The notes under the pieces were generated by a model that saw only the letters and a program-made list of their open reading frames with translations, ran no database searches and was not told the origin of the DNA. A program made the position numbers and the translations under genes. Of a DNA stretch of 64,000 bases, positions 1 through 12,300 are shown one piece after another. Within the stretch, counting starts at the first letter, position 1, and every line of letters starts with the position of its first letter. Origin of the DNA: Amphirosellinia nigrospora (Eukaryota > Ascomycota > Sordariomycetes > Xylariales > Xylariaceae); the NCBI GenBank assembly GCA_004123355.1, contig SCHM01000003.1, forward strand, positions 3,801,058 through 3,865,057, in the 5' to 3' direction.

Positions 1-897
1 ACTACGCTGATGGGAGTCCATATATTGAGTGAGTGAAAGAGAAGAGTGGAAAGGAAAGAAAGGACGATTGATAATGCCCTGCTACTACCAGCTGGCTGAT
101 GACGGTGACATTGACACATTGACATGACAGTGGAACGACCTCGTTGCCTTTACCCTGGCTCGTCTGTCTGTGCTGCGATGCTTGCTTGTTTCGACGTCCT
201 TTCGTGGTGATGACGGGCGTGGTGCCTTCCATGCTCACGTGAAGTTACTGATGATGAAGTTTGTGATGATGATCATGATATGAAGCAGTTGATTTCAGAT
301 CTTCGGAACAGAGTCACGAGTACTTTTGATCTTGCTGCATCTGGTGTCTGGCTCTTTAAGCTCCTCATTGCGGGTGTTCTTGCATTTTGGTTCTCTTCGC
401 GCACACATACGAATTGTTTACCGTTAGTCGCTCGCTCACTTGATTACATTAGGGTTTCCGTTCGTATTCAACACTCATACCGACAGACAAGAGAAGGAAA
501 TGTTTCAACAACATAATACACAAGTTTATTGTCAATGAAGGTAGTTTAGTTTGTTTAGATAAGATATTTATCATTTGCCTTGCCACTTGTACTATCTAGA
601 GGTATCTCGAGTTAGGTTAGCCATGATAGCATTATGCACTTATTCGTTCTTTTCTCAGATCCGTCGGGGGGAAAGCCTCGTCAGTCAATCGATCCGTGAT
701 TCTTTCTATTCCCAATCATGAAGCCTCAGGCTTTTGTGATCAATGCCGTAAATACCAAGCCAACGCCGCCGTCACCATGGGTATGAGAACCCGATTTCTT
801 CACGGCATACGTGTCAAGCCAACTACGATATGTTCATCTTTCATGCCATCCCTGGTTGACGCACAGTAATGATTGTAATGCCCACTCCTTCATCCCC
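1..897. other. Intergenic, no gene recognised
   Basis: Open frames here are short, overlap on both strands and match no family I know. A GATGAT-rich stretch lies near 225-275. The right part would be the 3' flank of the RPA2 gene, which reads leftwards and stops at 898. Confidence 0.5.
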
Positions 898-1898
898 CTA
901 CCGATCTAAAATGGCGTAGGTCTCGTCGTCCATGGTCGTGTAAATGGTTCCGTGACTCAGCAACTCCTCGGCTCCCGCCATGACGTCCTGGATCGTCATA
1001 CCCGCCTCACGGGCGATAACCTGCATATGTATACCCTCGGTAGGGTTCCCGCTCCGCTGAATGTAATCGTACATCTTCCTCGCCTTGGCCGAGTAACCCC
1101 TATACCGGGCATCGTCCCCCTGATCCACGAACATGCTATCTTGATTATCACCGCCTCCTCCCATGGCGCCGCCGTCGCCAGCACCAGGCGGGCCGCCGCG
1201 CGTGAAGAACAGGTGGACGTAGGTGGCCTCGAGCAGGTGGTAGTTGACCTCGTTGAAGTCGCGGACGGGCTTGATGACGTGGGCGCCGACGTGGCGCTTG
1301 TTGCTGAAGGACTTGAGGCGGCCCAGACGCGCACGTAGTCCTCCTCGGCGAAGGGCGTCGCGGCCTCCTCGGCCGACTTGTCCGCGTCCAGCCACTGCTT
1401 GACCTCGATGACGCCCGTGCCGTCGTCGATCTTGTACGTGATGTTAGTCGTCTGCGGGTTGATGGCCCGCACCATGCCCACGATGGTCACCTGCTTCACG
1501 TCCAGCCCGTCGATCCGGAACGAGGCGTCCCCCGCATACGCGGGCTCGGCGTCGATGATCTGCTTGATCGTCACTGGACGGAGGGATTCATCGTTGATGG
1601 GCTGTGGTTGAAGGGAGGGGTGGTTGTCAGTCTTGCTGCCTTATCTACTAAACGCGGAGAGTGATGATTCGTCGGTCGGTTTAAGAGTGCTCATAGGGAC
1701 ATATACAAGCGAATATCGTCTATACACACCTTCACGGCGGATTGGCTGCCGCCTTGAGAACCCCACATGAAACCACCGCCATCGTCCCCCCGCCGCGCCA
1801 TATGATGTTGTTGAGTAACCGCCGCCGTATGCTGGGACAACAAAGCTCGTCAGCAATGGGTGTTTCAATTTTTGGATGAGAAATTACGAACCGCTCAT
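898..1898 (-). CDS. RFA2: Replication protein A 32-kDa subunit (RPA2), three exons, frame broken twice
   Basis: This is the middle subunit of the heterotrimeric single-strand DNA-binding complex RPA, acting in the nucleus in replication, repair and recombination. Exon 1 (1898-1892) encodes only MSA. A 60-nt intron (1891-1832; GTTCGT donor, GCTGAC branch, CCAG acceptor) leads to exon 2 (1831-1730), with the Gly/Ser/Tyr-rich tail YGGGYSTTSYGAAGG and then DDGGGFMWGSQ. A 128-nt intron (1729-1602) precedes exon 3 (1601-898), with SLRPVTIKQI, the OB fold (DGLDVKQVTIVG, TYKIDDGTGVIEVKQW, NEVNYHLLEATYVHLFF) and a C-terminal winged helix ending YAILDR. Restored length is about 270 aa, normal for the family. 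One base is missing near 1322-1326 (TGGGCC where the conserved VWGRLKS needs TGGGGCC). The G run near 1785-1793 is also off frame by one extra or two missing bases. Family assignment is secure; the breaks look like base-calling faults. Confidence 0.93.
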
Positions 1899-2792
1899 TT
1901 TTGCGGCTGCTGTGGTCGGGCGATGTGGTGTTTTGGTTATGACGAATGGTGGATGATTTAAGGTAGCAGAAACGCGTGATGGAGGTTGAGACGCGACTTG
2001 CTTCGATGGGCGTTAATTGATTTCCTTTCCTTGAGTAGCGCCTAAAGATACAAGTAGTTATACCTAATGTAGGGTCGACCATGGTAAGGCATCTAGGCAG
2101 GAGTCCATGGCGGGGTATTCATTGCTGTCAGGCAACTGAGCCCACTACATTTTTAGCAGGTATAGTTCCACTATGGCACGCCTGAGGTCAGCAGTGTTTA
2201 GGTTAGGTACCTGGGTAGTCGGATGATGGCTGGTGGTGTCACTTCAAGACACAATGCATATTTGTAGCTTATCTCGACTCCCTAGCAATTGTCAGATGGT
2301 TATGGCGCCTTGTTTTAGATTTTTATTTCGTACTAAAATATAAAAATAAGACATGTTGAAGGTTTTCACATTGGAGAGCTCGGTCATGAAAGGACCCTCT
2401 TAAGCTTAAGTGAACAATCAAACCTCGGCAAGTCCCACGCTTTTACCGTGCTTGCACTGTGACGGGGCCTGTGACGAGAGTGCCAACCAACAACCGAAAC
2501 CAACCGACCAGGCCATTCGCGTCCCCTTCCCAGCTCATCATCATCACCTCATCATCATCCAAGCTTCTGACACCGACACCGCTACTCGTCTTACTTCTTT
2601 ACCCCTCCATCCGTCCGTCCAATTAGGCCTTGTAATAATTATAATTCTTCGCACCAACTTTGTATTTCTAATCTGCCGCGCCAACACATAAAACACACCG
2701 CACTACTTGCACCAACTGTGGACTTACATCCCACACCACAACATACAGACCAGGCAGGTGTCGCAGCCGCGTAGAGGCGAGACAGCATAGCC
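1899..2792. other. Shared upstream region between divergent RPA2 and Lon2
   Basis: About 890 bp separate the two start codons, so both promoters must lie here. There is a C/T-rich and ATC-repeat stretch at about 2505-2620 upstream of the Lon2 start. No TATA box or defined operator could be assigned. An open frame at 2410-2691 has low-complexity composition and is not called as a gene. Confidence 0.5.
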
Positions 2793-5761
2793 ATGGCGCC
2801 AACGCCGCAGTCTGTAGTCGCGCCTGTCATCCATTAGCCAAGGGCACCGTCCTCTTCCCCGGTTCCGTCTTGCGCGTCCCCGTGCCCCCGAGTCGCTCTG
2901 ACATACCTGCCCTCATCTCGAACGTCTACACCCGCGCCTCCAAGGGCTCGAGGCGGGTCGATCAGATTCCCGTCATCTGCGTGCCCCTCAATTCGCCCCT
3001 TCTGAGCCGACGAGGCCAACTGCTGCTGAAAGAGAAGGATCCCGAAAAGTACAATGACTTGTTGGAGGCCGACAGCAGAAACTTGAGGAAGGACCGGCTG
3101 TACGGTTATGGCGTTACAGCCAAGATCACTGGCATCCAGGGTCAGAATGGCGCTGAATTCATTCTGCTGGTCCAGGGTGTATCGCGCGTTACCGTTGATA
3201 AGGTGATTCAGGAAGAACCTTTCTTCGAAGCCAAGGTCACTTCCCACGGCGAGGCGTTTAGCCACGACATAGACACCGATGAATACCAGGTGATTTTTGG
3301 AACGCTCAAGCGCCTCTCGCGGGAGCTTGTTTCCTTCCTGAGGGTGTCGGCATTCCTCCTATCCACCGGATCCGCCGGCCTGAACCCGCTCCTCTCGCGA
3401 CGATTGGAGCAGTTCATCGCGAGAAAACAACCGGCAGAAGGCGGTTCTCTGGCGGACTTCATGATGAATGTGGTAGAAGCTTCGTACGAAGATAGGCTTC
3501 AGGTTCTAGCTGCCGTTGACGTCAAGCAACGAATGCAGAAGGTAATCGAACTCATGGAGCGTCAAGTCGACGACATCAAGGGCAACATCAAGGTTACTAC
3601 GGTGACCAGTACCGCCATACCGATTCGCATAGACCAGGAAGATATGGAGAAAATGAACAAGAAAATATAAAGAAGCTTCAAATTTCGGGGCTTGGAGGAC
3701 CACCGGCCGGTTTCAGCTTCACTGGTATGCCTGGAGGTGGACACGAACAGCAAGACGCCGACGACCTTGAAGAACTGGAGAAGAAGATTGAAGAAGCTAA
3801 GCTGCCACCTGAGGCAGCTAAGGTAGCTGAGCGAGAGTTCAAACGCCTCAAACAGATGATGCCGGCCCAGGCCGAGTACCAAGTGGTCAGGACGTATCTC
3901 GAGACGTTGACCGAAATACCTTGGTCCATTGTCACTGACGACCCTATCGGTACCGGTACTCTCGAGGCCGCGCGAAAGCAGCTCGATAATGACCATTATG
4001 GAATAGAGAAGGTGAAGAAGCGGTTGCTGTCATATCTCACCATCGTAAGATTAATGCAGTCTGCCAACGAGGTTGTTGACCGGCAGGTCAAGGAAGCTGA
4101 GCAGGAAACTGCCAATCTGGAATCAAGCAAGCCGGCCGCTGAAGACAACGCATCACTCGATACCGAGCTAGAAGAAAAAATCAAGGCGAGCGGCCTCAAA
4201 GTCCAAATGCTCCAAAGCAAACGGCGAACGGAGAGGGCGCCCATCTTACTTCTTGTTGGCCCTCCAGGGGTAGGCAAGACAAGCATAGCTCGGTCGATCG
4301 CCACGGCTCTCGGGCGGCAATTTCACCGAATCTCACTAGGTGGTGTCAGAGATGAGGCAGAAATCAGGGGCCATCGTAGGACATATGTCGCTGCGATGCC
4401 TGGTTTAATTGTGCAAGGTCTCAGGAAAGTAGGAGTCTCAAACCCGGTTTTCCTGTTAGACGAGATTGACAAGCTGGGTATGGCAAACCACAACGGTGAC
4501 CCGTCAGCTGCAATGCTCGAGGTCCTTGACCCCGAGCAGAATTACGCATTCAGTGATCACTACGTGAACACCCCCATCGATCTTAGTAAAGTCCTATTCA
4601 TTGCTACAGCGAACAGCCTGGATACGATACCTGGCCCACTACTAGACCGTATGGAAATACTTGAGTTTTCCGGCTACACGACTCTTGAGAAGCGTCACAT
4701 CGCACTACGCCACCTTGTCCCTAAACAAATTCGAGTCAACGGTCTCCAAGAAGAGCAGGTCAAGTTTAGTGAGGATGTTGTATCCAAGATCATAGAGTCG
4801 TACACTCGTGAGTCAGGGGTTCGAAATCTAGAGCGAGAGATTGGCTCTGTTTGTCGTGCCAAGGCCGTTCAGTATGTAGAAGCGAACGATCGTGGTCAGC
4901 CTGAGACATACCGGGCGGACCTAACCGTGGAAGACCTCGAGGCCATTCTAGGCATAGAGCGGTTTGAAGAGGAGATCGCGGAGAAAAACAACCAACCGGG
5001 CATAGTCACAGGTCTAGTAGCTTACAGCTCCGGTGGTAACGGAGGTATTCTATTCATCGAAGTCCTGGACATGCCCGGCGACGGAAGTGTAGAACTGACG
5101 GGTAATTTGGGCAAAGTACTCATGGAAAGCGTCAAGGTTGCGAGGAGCTGGGTCCGGAACCACGCCTATGAGCTAGGTCTGACCCGTGAACCAACCGAAA
5201 ATATCATGAAAAATCGTAGTTTGCACGTTCATTGCCCCTCTGGGGCTGTTCCCAAAGACGGGCCTTCAAGTGGTATGGCCCAGGCCATTGCGCTCATCTC
5301 ACTCCTTTCAGGGCGACCCGTGCCACCAACGATGGCGATGACTGTAAGTATCGAACGGGTCTTACACATCTATAGACGAGGCACGCTAACGTTTGAGACA
5401 GGGCGAGTTTCAACTATCGGGCCATGTCAAGAGAGTTGGGGGAATTAAGGAGAAGCTCATTGGCGCCTATCGAGCCGGCGTGAAGACCGTACTTCTTCCG
5501 GCGCAGAACGAGAAAGATGCTCGGGAAGTACCCGCTGAAGTGAGGGATGGTCTCAAGATCATCTACGTCAGGTACGTACCTACTAAATCAACCCCTTCTT
5601 TACGCCTCGGCTATGGCATGTTTTTTGCAGCTTGGACATTGACTTTAGCTAACCCTTGTTTGTGTTATGACAGCCATATCTGGGAGGCTATTCGTCAAGT
5701 GTGGCCTGAGGCGCAGTGGCCCAATGAAACGAACTTCCCGCCGGTCCAAGCCCGCTTGTAG
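2793..5761 (+). CDS. lon2: Lon protease homolog 2, peroxisomal type, three exons
   Basis: ATP-dependent serine protease of the peroxisomal matrix that removes misfolded or oxidised proteins. The start is the ATG at 2793 (MAPTPQSV), just before the conserved [12 protein letters not shown]. The N-terminal substrate domain is followed by the AAA+ module with Walker [10 protein letters not shown] (about residue 489) and Walker [11 protein letters not shown]. The protease domain has the catalytic Ser in KDGPSSG (about residue 825) and the Lys in GGIKEKL. Introns are 5344-5401 (58 nt, GCTAAC branch) and 5572-5673 (102 nt, AGCTAAC branch). The protein ends VQARL; ARL is a PTS1-type signal, and there is no mitochondrial presequence. 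Two missing bases break the frame: a C near 2831 (ATCCATTAG for ATCCCATTAG) and one in the A-rich stretch at about 3660-3675. With both restored the CDS is exactly 937 codons, the family's usual size. Confidence 0.95.
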
Positions 5762-6534
5762 AGACTACGATGACCCCATTCCCCCTCGCACTGGGCTTCC
5801 GGGAAGTTTGTGTATTATGTATATCTGCTGGAGAGTTTTTTCTTATATATTACACGGCATTGTCTCTCCCCACCATGTCACTTGCCTCTTCAGGGAAGAC
5901 GTGTTTTACTGCTCTCCCTGTTAGCGTAACGGTGGATAAACATTGTGTATAACATAGAAATTACATCATATATTTCCAGAATCAAAGACTGTGTTGTTGG
6001 TTTGACCATTAAACACGATTCGCCACTGATTTGAAACCAGACATCTGATGCAACGAAAACCAATACGAGCTGTATCTTTGTAGGCATGTGAGGGGCGGCT
6101 AAAGAGCGTATTCTAAGATTCTCTTTTCCCGCGGTTGACGTTGATGGGAGGTCTCATGCGAATGATGATAGACGTGTGTATGTTTCAGATAGGGGTGAGG
6201 GGGTGTGTTTATACTAACTAGGCCGTATATTCTCGTTGCTCTGTAGTTTTTTTTTAAAAAAAGTTTTATATATATGTTTTTAATTTCTATACGTCCATCT
6301 ATTACTAGCTTTCACGTCCCATGCTTCCATTTATTTACTGTTGTAACGTTCTTTCAAATGGAATCGTGCTACCTTCGCTAGAGCTAAGACGTTGGCTATT
6401 CGTCACCTCCCTTGGCGGTCAGCATATGGTAGGCAAGCACATGAGAAAATGAGAAAAGGGAGATATACAGCGACTTACGTAGTTTGAAGGAAGGTATAGT
6501 GTGGTGAGATGAGAGTAACGTCACTTTCGTATAG

Positions 6535-6566
6535 TGACTGACTGACTGACTGGCTGGCTGACTAAC
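6535..6566. repeat. GACT/GGCT tetranucleotide microsatellite
   Basis: Four tandem GACT units are followed by GGCT variants and one more GACT, in non-coding sequence downstream of Lon2. Confidence 0.8.
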
Positions 6567-9290
6567 TTGATGATTTTTCCTATATTGGCCGGCCGGGGGT
6601 CTTATATTGCTATCATCGTATCTTTCTTCATCGGGCGTGTGTGTGGCTTGTATGCGGCCTTGTGGTGATCACGTCAGACTATGTCCGCTGATAGGTCGGG
6701 GAAAGAGGTCAGCTGACTTTGGCAGGTTCAGCGATTGGTCGGGCGCAAACGAGGCCGCCTTATTTTTTCTTTCGGACACGGCGAAAGGCGGGCGAGCGAG
6801 TTTTGTTGTTGTACTACTGTTTCGTCTCAGAGACGACAATAACACATACATACATGAATGAACGTGCTCGACGACATTGGTTGAAAAGTGAGAATTTTTG
6901 GGGCCCGGTGGATTTTTCCTCGAATTCATATGAGAGCGGAGGGCTATGAAGTTGTGAGAATGAAAGCGTAAAATTAATTTGTCAAGGTCACTCTGTAACT
7001 AGATTGGTTGGTTGGGCAAGGCGGGGGGATTTGTTCTCATGTCCTTTGACCCGGGTTCTGCCAGCTCGGTCGGTCGGTGTCAGGTCCCGAGACGAGCTCG
7101 TCTAATTATCTCTAAACGACTAATAGCTCTAAATATCCTCCGAGGCAACACGAAGGAACGCATCACCTTAGGCATTCAAGTAGGTGAGGGATAGGAGGGG
7201 TGCGAGTAGTGAGTGAGTTGGTGAGAGGGTGAGTGCAAAGAAGCAAGCTCTTGTCTCATATTTAGGATTTTGTGGTGACGGTGGGTGGGCGTGGATTTCT
7301 CCAGGTATAATTACTTCCTAGATCATAACTCTGTGTGAACTGCTCTCTACACATACCTTATGTGTGTCTAGAGAGCGAAGTTCCGCGAAGCATCTAGGTC
7401 CCCCACAACTGCGCCTCTTGGCATAGTAACTCACTCGTGTGTAAACAACCGGAGCTGTGCGCTTTTGTGACTAGGAACCCCCCGGCGCCACGTATCGGGG
7501 AGGAGGAGGGGAGGGAGAGTTTGTGTACCTTGCGGACCAACATGCCTAGGCATCATATCTGCCGTGTTCCGCTAAATCGTTTGTCTTCAAGATGTAGGGG
7601 GGAAACTCGTCCATAGGTACCGACCAGAACACCACACCTCACAACGGCCGTAAGTCTATGGACTCCGTCCTGCTTAGCATTCTTGCCTTTGAAGGTGATT
7701 TTATCTACGGCGTAATAGAGCAAGTTTCCCCGCTATTTTCTATTCTCTCACGTTCGTCATTCGTTACTCGTTCAAGTGAAAGGGGGCCATGGTAATAGGA
7801 GTAAAATATCGGAAAGTAATACCTAATGACGCGAGAATGTTAATACCTTGATAGATCGGCAGACGGCAAAATGGCGGGCTACTGCCGTACATGGCGCAGG
7901 GGTGCTCCGTGAGAACCTACCCGCAAGCCTCCGCCGCCAGATACGTGACACGGCGTTGAAGGACGATGGAAGTTGTGTATCGCTTCGGTCGCTGCGTTCA
8001 TGCATAGGTAAGTCGTTCACATACTGTCAGAGCAGTCTTCGGTGACAGTATCCCTGCTATAAAACTCACTCATCTTCAGTCACTACCGGCTTGAGAACCT
8101 ATACCAAACACGTAAGACTGCCTTCCCTCCCCCGGAGTTCCGACTCATCTAGTCTCATGAGAGATATTTGAAACAATCTGGTTTTCTTGTGTTCGACTAG
8201 GAAAGCTATGAGTTCTCATTTGCAGATGCTCTAGATTCTTAATGGCAGAGGTATAAGGATAGATGTAACTCACACCTCATCACAAGGTCAAGATCTCAAG
8301 ATATTGCTCAAAACTCACTCATCGCAGAACGGCGTGGTCCGTCTTCTCTCACCCACGGTCACGCCCGGCTATATTCTGCTCACTTTGTGCAGCGGATGAG
8401 TGTACACGACATACATAACACACGTATTTTGTAATGCCCGCTTCCATATCGCGTTGTTTCAAGCATTGTCACGAACCCTGTACTTAAGGTAGTAGGCACT
8501 ACCTAGTCACTTATCGTTGCGCGAGGATCAAAATCTTTGTAAACACTATCTAAACATATATAGGGGTATCTCTATCGGGCTGCCCGTCTCCTTGTCTTGT
8601 GACCAGCGTAAGAACTCAATTTTAGTCGATTTGTCTATGTTCTTGTACGCTTAGGTGAGATCGGTAGTTAGTTATAATGAAATCTTAGAAGAGTGCCATA
8701 AGTACTAAGGAGCGTACGTGACGATGTGCTGATTATAATGTTAGTAAAGTAACTAAGCTAATAATTACGCCCATTTCGATTTGATCACAACCTTCTAAAT
8801 GGAGTATAAGTTGGAATATATATACGAATCTCAATCTCTGCTTTGTAGCATCTACTTCTACGATGATGCATTCTTCTGATATCGACTGGTAACTGATACA
8901 TGCGTATAGTTTAGCGATTCAAGATCACCTCACTACTTCGTTTCCCATAAATCCCGATCAAGTTACACGTCAAGCGAGATGAAGGGATCCGGTGGCATGA
9001 GCCGATCGACTTCAAGGGTCCGGCACGAAACGTCGGATAGTGTCCAGTAGGTAACCGTAGCCAATGTTGCCGTCGTCACAATACCAGCAACCCGGGTGTT
9101 GGCAACTCGTCAATCTCTTTTACATGTTTCATTTTTTTCATGGGGGTCTGGCAACACGGTGTCTACCCTCGAGCAAGTTTTGCCGAGGAATCCATCCATC
9201 CATCGATCCATCCGGTGGGACGATGCTGTGTGTGCGTTGTCGTTCCCGCATTCCTTCGGCAGCCGGCGCGGGCATGGATAACAGCATATT

Positions 9291-9310
9291 GAGGGGGGGA
9301 GGGGGGGGGG
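9291..9310 (+). repeat. Poly-G tract
   Basis: Two G runs separated by single A residues occupy this 20-bp stretch inside the gene-poor region. It can form a quadruplex in principle. It is also the kind of run whose length is unreliable in this sequence. Confidence 0.8.
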
Positions 9311-12300
9311 AAGCAAGTAAACCCATTCTCCGATCTAGGTTGCTCTCCGCCGGGGGGTCTGAGATGCTGGAGCAGACGGGTACGCAGGTAGGCAGGTTGT
9401 CCGGGTGATACAGGAAACTTCGAGCTACTCGGAGGCGGTGTATCTGGATACGTGTACTTGGTATATGTGCGCACACAGCATATACCCGTGAGAGTCCTTC
9501 AAACGACGGTACGCATTTTATTGCCACCTAGAACCCCAACGTGCGTACCTAGTTGTGTTCGAAGTCAAATCCCGACTAGCCGACGTGACAACTAGGGAGA
9601 GGAGAGGAGAGATTAACAGCAGTAACGTTACGAGGAGAAGGTTAGATAGATAGCAATATGGCCGTGCTTGTTCGACAACACGAGATAAAACGGCAAGATA
9701 TTATTAGCCCAGATACGGGGCGGCGAATAAGTAGGGCACCCTGGAAAAAAAGAAAGAATACACGTACACCGGGGGGAGAGGTGTAATAGCCACTGGGATG
9801 GGGGAAGCGGTATGCCCAGTTGCACAGGTACAAAATAAACCTGTTGCCGCGGACATTTAAGGGAGCATCTTGGTGCGAGGTGCCAAATTTCTGGTTCGCA
9901 GGCGGAAACGGTTAAAGGCGGGCAGAGCACAGAACTTCAGAGACATATGTTACCTCAAACCATGTACAGTCGTAGGTATGGGGTACCCATTGGCGGTGGC
10001 GCGCAAGATCCCTTCATATCTAAAGGTAGGACACAATTCTTCCTTGGCGACATGAATCCATTGACCGACGTTTACGGGTACCTGCAGCTCTGGAGCAGAC
10101 GGGATTATCTACCATGCCTGTGCTCTCTTACACTTTTTTCGTGCTCTAGATAATAAAACCAGTCGCCTTCGAATATTTACATTTGGTGGGTGAGGATTGT
10201 CAGCTTGTAAGCCGTAGATACTTCCCATCTTACAAGTGAGCACGAAGGTTTCATCAGAGTAGTTGCACGGTTTCTGACGCCGGGATTTGCATCTGATACA
10301 CAACCACATGGCGGGATCTGCGAGTGCTATATGAATTAATCTTATTTTTAAATCTACAGCTATCTTTTCAAGTGAATATTAGGTAACTATAGTAAGATTT
10401 CTCTCAGTCCTGATATCTCACATAGGCTTTGAAATCAAACACAACACCAACGGGCTACGTTATGATACGAACTATGACGCAGAAAAATGCCGGCTGGCCA
10501 TGACTAACATCCAGCAAGTTCCTTGTTAGAAAACCTGCCTCCTTCTGTGTCGAACAGGGAAGTTGGTGCTGAGACACCTTCCACACAGCGATTAATCCTC
10601 TTGCACAATCGCTTCTTCTTCTGGTCATACCGGCGCTAAATGTCTGGTTGCGATGGGTACATATGCCAAATGAGGAATTTATTTTGTAACAGAGAAGGTT
10701 TAGTCACATGGTCTTTCAATCACTAGGTTGTGATACAACGATGGCCCGTGATATTACTGAGCACCATGGCGGTGGAAACAGCTAACTGTGAATATCTCTA
10801 ATGCTTTATTCGCTGTATATGATTTCCTAATTTGCAATGGTGTGCGGCTTGGTGTTAGGATAGCTGAACCAACAAAATCGCCGAGCCGGCCGCTATTTCA
10901 CGATGCTAGGAAACTATTCATGATTCTATGGCTGTGTCTGGACAATAGTAGGGCGGGCTGTCACTCCCCCGGATCAAATATCGTATGCAATGTGGCTGAC
11001 TAGATTGCATCCGCGCGCATGTGTGTAATGACTAGGCAATATAGCTCTAGTATGTGCATTAGGCTGCGTCGACTCGTATGCGCCGCGGGACGATTTGGCG
11101 GTCTCGGCCTGGCGGGTCATCACTTATGAGAGGGTAATTTCTCGGCCGTGAGAAACAGAGGGGGCCATTTTGGTGATAACGCGAGTTCAAGAGTTTAAAG
11201 ACATTTCGAGGCTGAGCTAGATTGAAGGCGAGTCTGGATGAACGTCACAAATCGCGAATACTAATTGGAGATAACGTCTTTTTTAAGATATGTATATATT
11301 TATCTAGATCTAGATCTCACATAGGTAGCGCCGATCTAATCTGTAGGTGAGGCGCTGTATAATATTTCCGCTACCCGCTCCTACATATATCTCTTATTAA
11401 TGCTCCGATCAACCATCCCGGGTGAAGGTGGCCAGCCGGAGTTGGCCCAATATTCCGTGCGCTATATCATATGGCATGTACCTGTAGAAGTAGAGGCGCT
11501 CACCACAAAGTATAGAACTAATGGTGGTGATGACGCGTTATCCTCCACCGCCTTAGTTTTCTCGAAGTCTTGACGCGTCACGAGGCCGGAAAGTCGATCT
11601 CCTTGGCAGCTCGAATTGAGGCTAATAACCCCCCTTGATGTTGTTAGAGCAAATACGTTTTCAATGTGGCACAGCATGTCCTCAAAGTCGGGCATTGGTT
11701 GCGATAGGTTACTTTCCAAGTCGCCGTTGTAATGTGTAACAACTGGAAATACACGAGTAATAAGATATAGTGTGTGGTCTATGCAGGTAACCCTGTCAAA
11801 GTAGATCCATCGCTCTCCGACTATGTATGTAAGCAGGTACTGTAGTAATGAGCAATGACACTGCTATCCTAGCCTTCGCTAGAACGAAGAGCCAATTAGC
11901 TTAGGCGAGTGATGCCGCAAACGACAATAGCTGCGCTGGAGCTATAATAATTCCAGAAGGTGTCTTCGTGCTGCCTGTAAGAAGATAGCACCGATCCTCC
12001 ATGTGAAAGCTGCACATCGGCGAGTCAAATTATGTGTGCCAAGGACATTTTGGACCTCATGACACATGGAACCACCTCAGTCAAGGATGGTGACTGGGTT
12101 TTGATTGTTCACATGAGAAACGACATGTTATGTTACGACTCTGCAAACCTCGTCCATGATTTCTATACTAAAATGAACAAGCGGTTAGGAGGCAATTAGT
12201 TATGGAGTTTGGCAATTTCGGGAGCTGTCACATAAATGTCCGATGGCGTAGGACCAAGAAAAAACGGTGTGGCGCCCTGTCGTCATCTCATAACCCGTTA

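Noticed and set aside
898-5761. Programmed frameshifting as the cause of broken RPA2 and Lon2 frames
   Set aside because: Shifts occur in many unrelated genes, at different sequences, without slippery-site or stem-loop context, and almost always as one missing base.
9138-9527. Overlapping long frames on both strands around the poly-G tract
   Set aside because: The frames are open because the sequence is GC-rich and low in complexity; the encoded peptides are Pro/Arg/Ser-rich shadows of one another.
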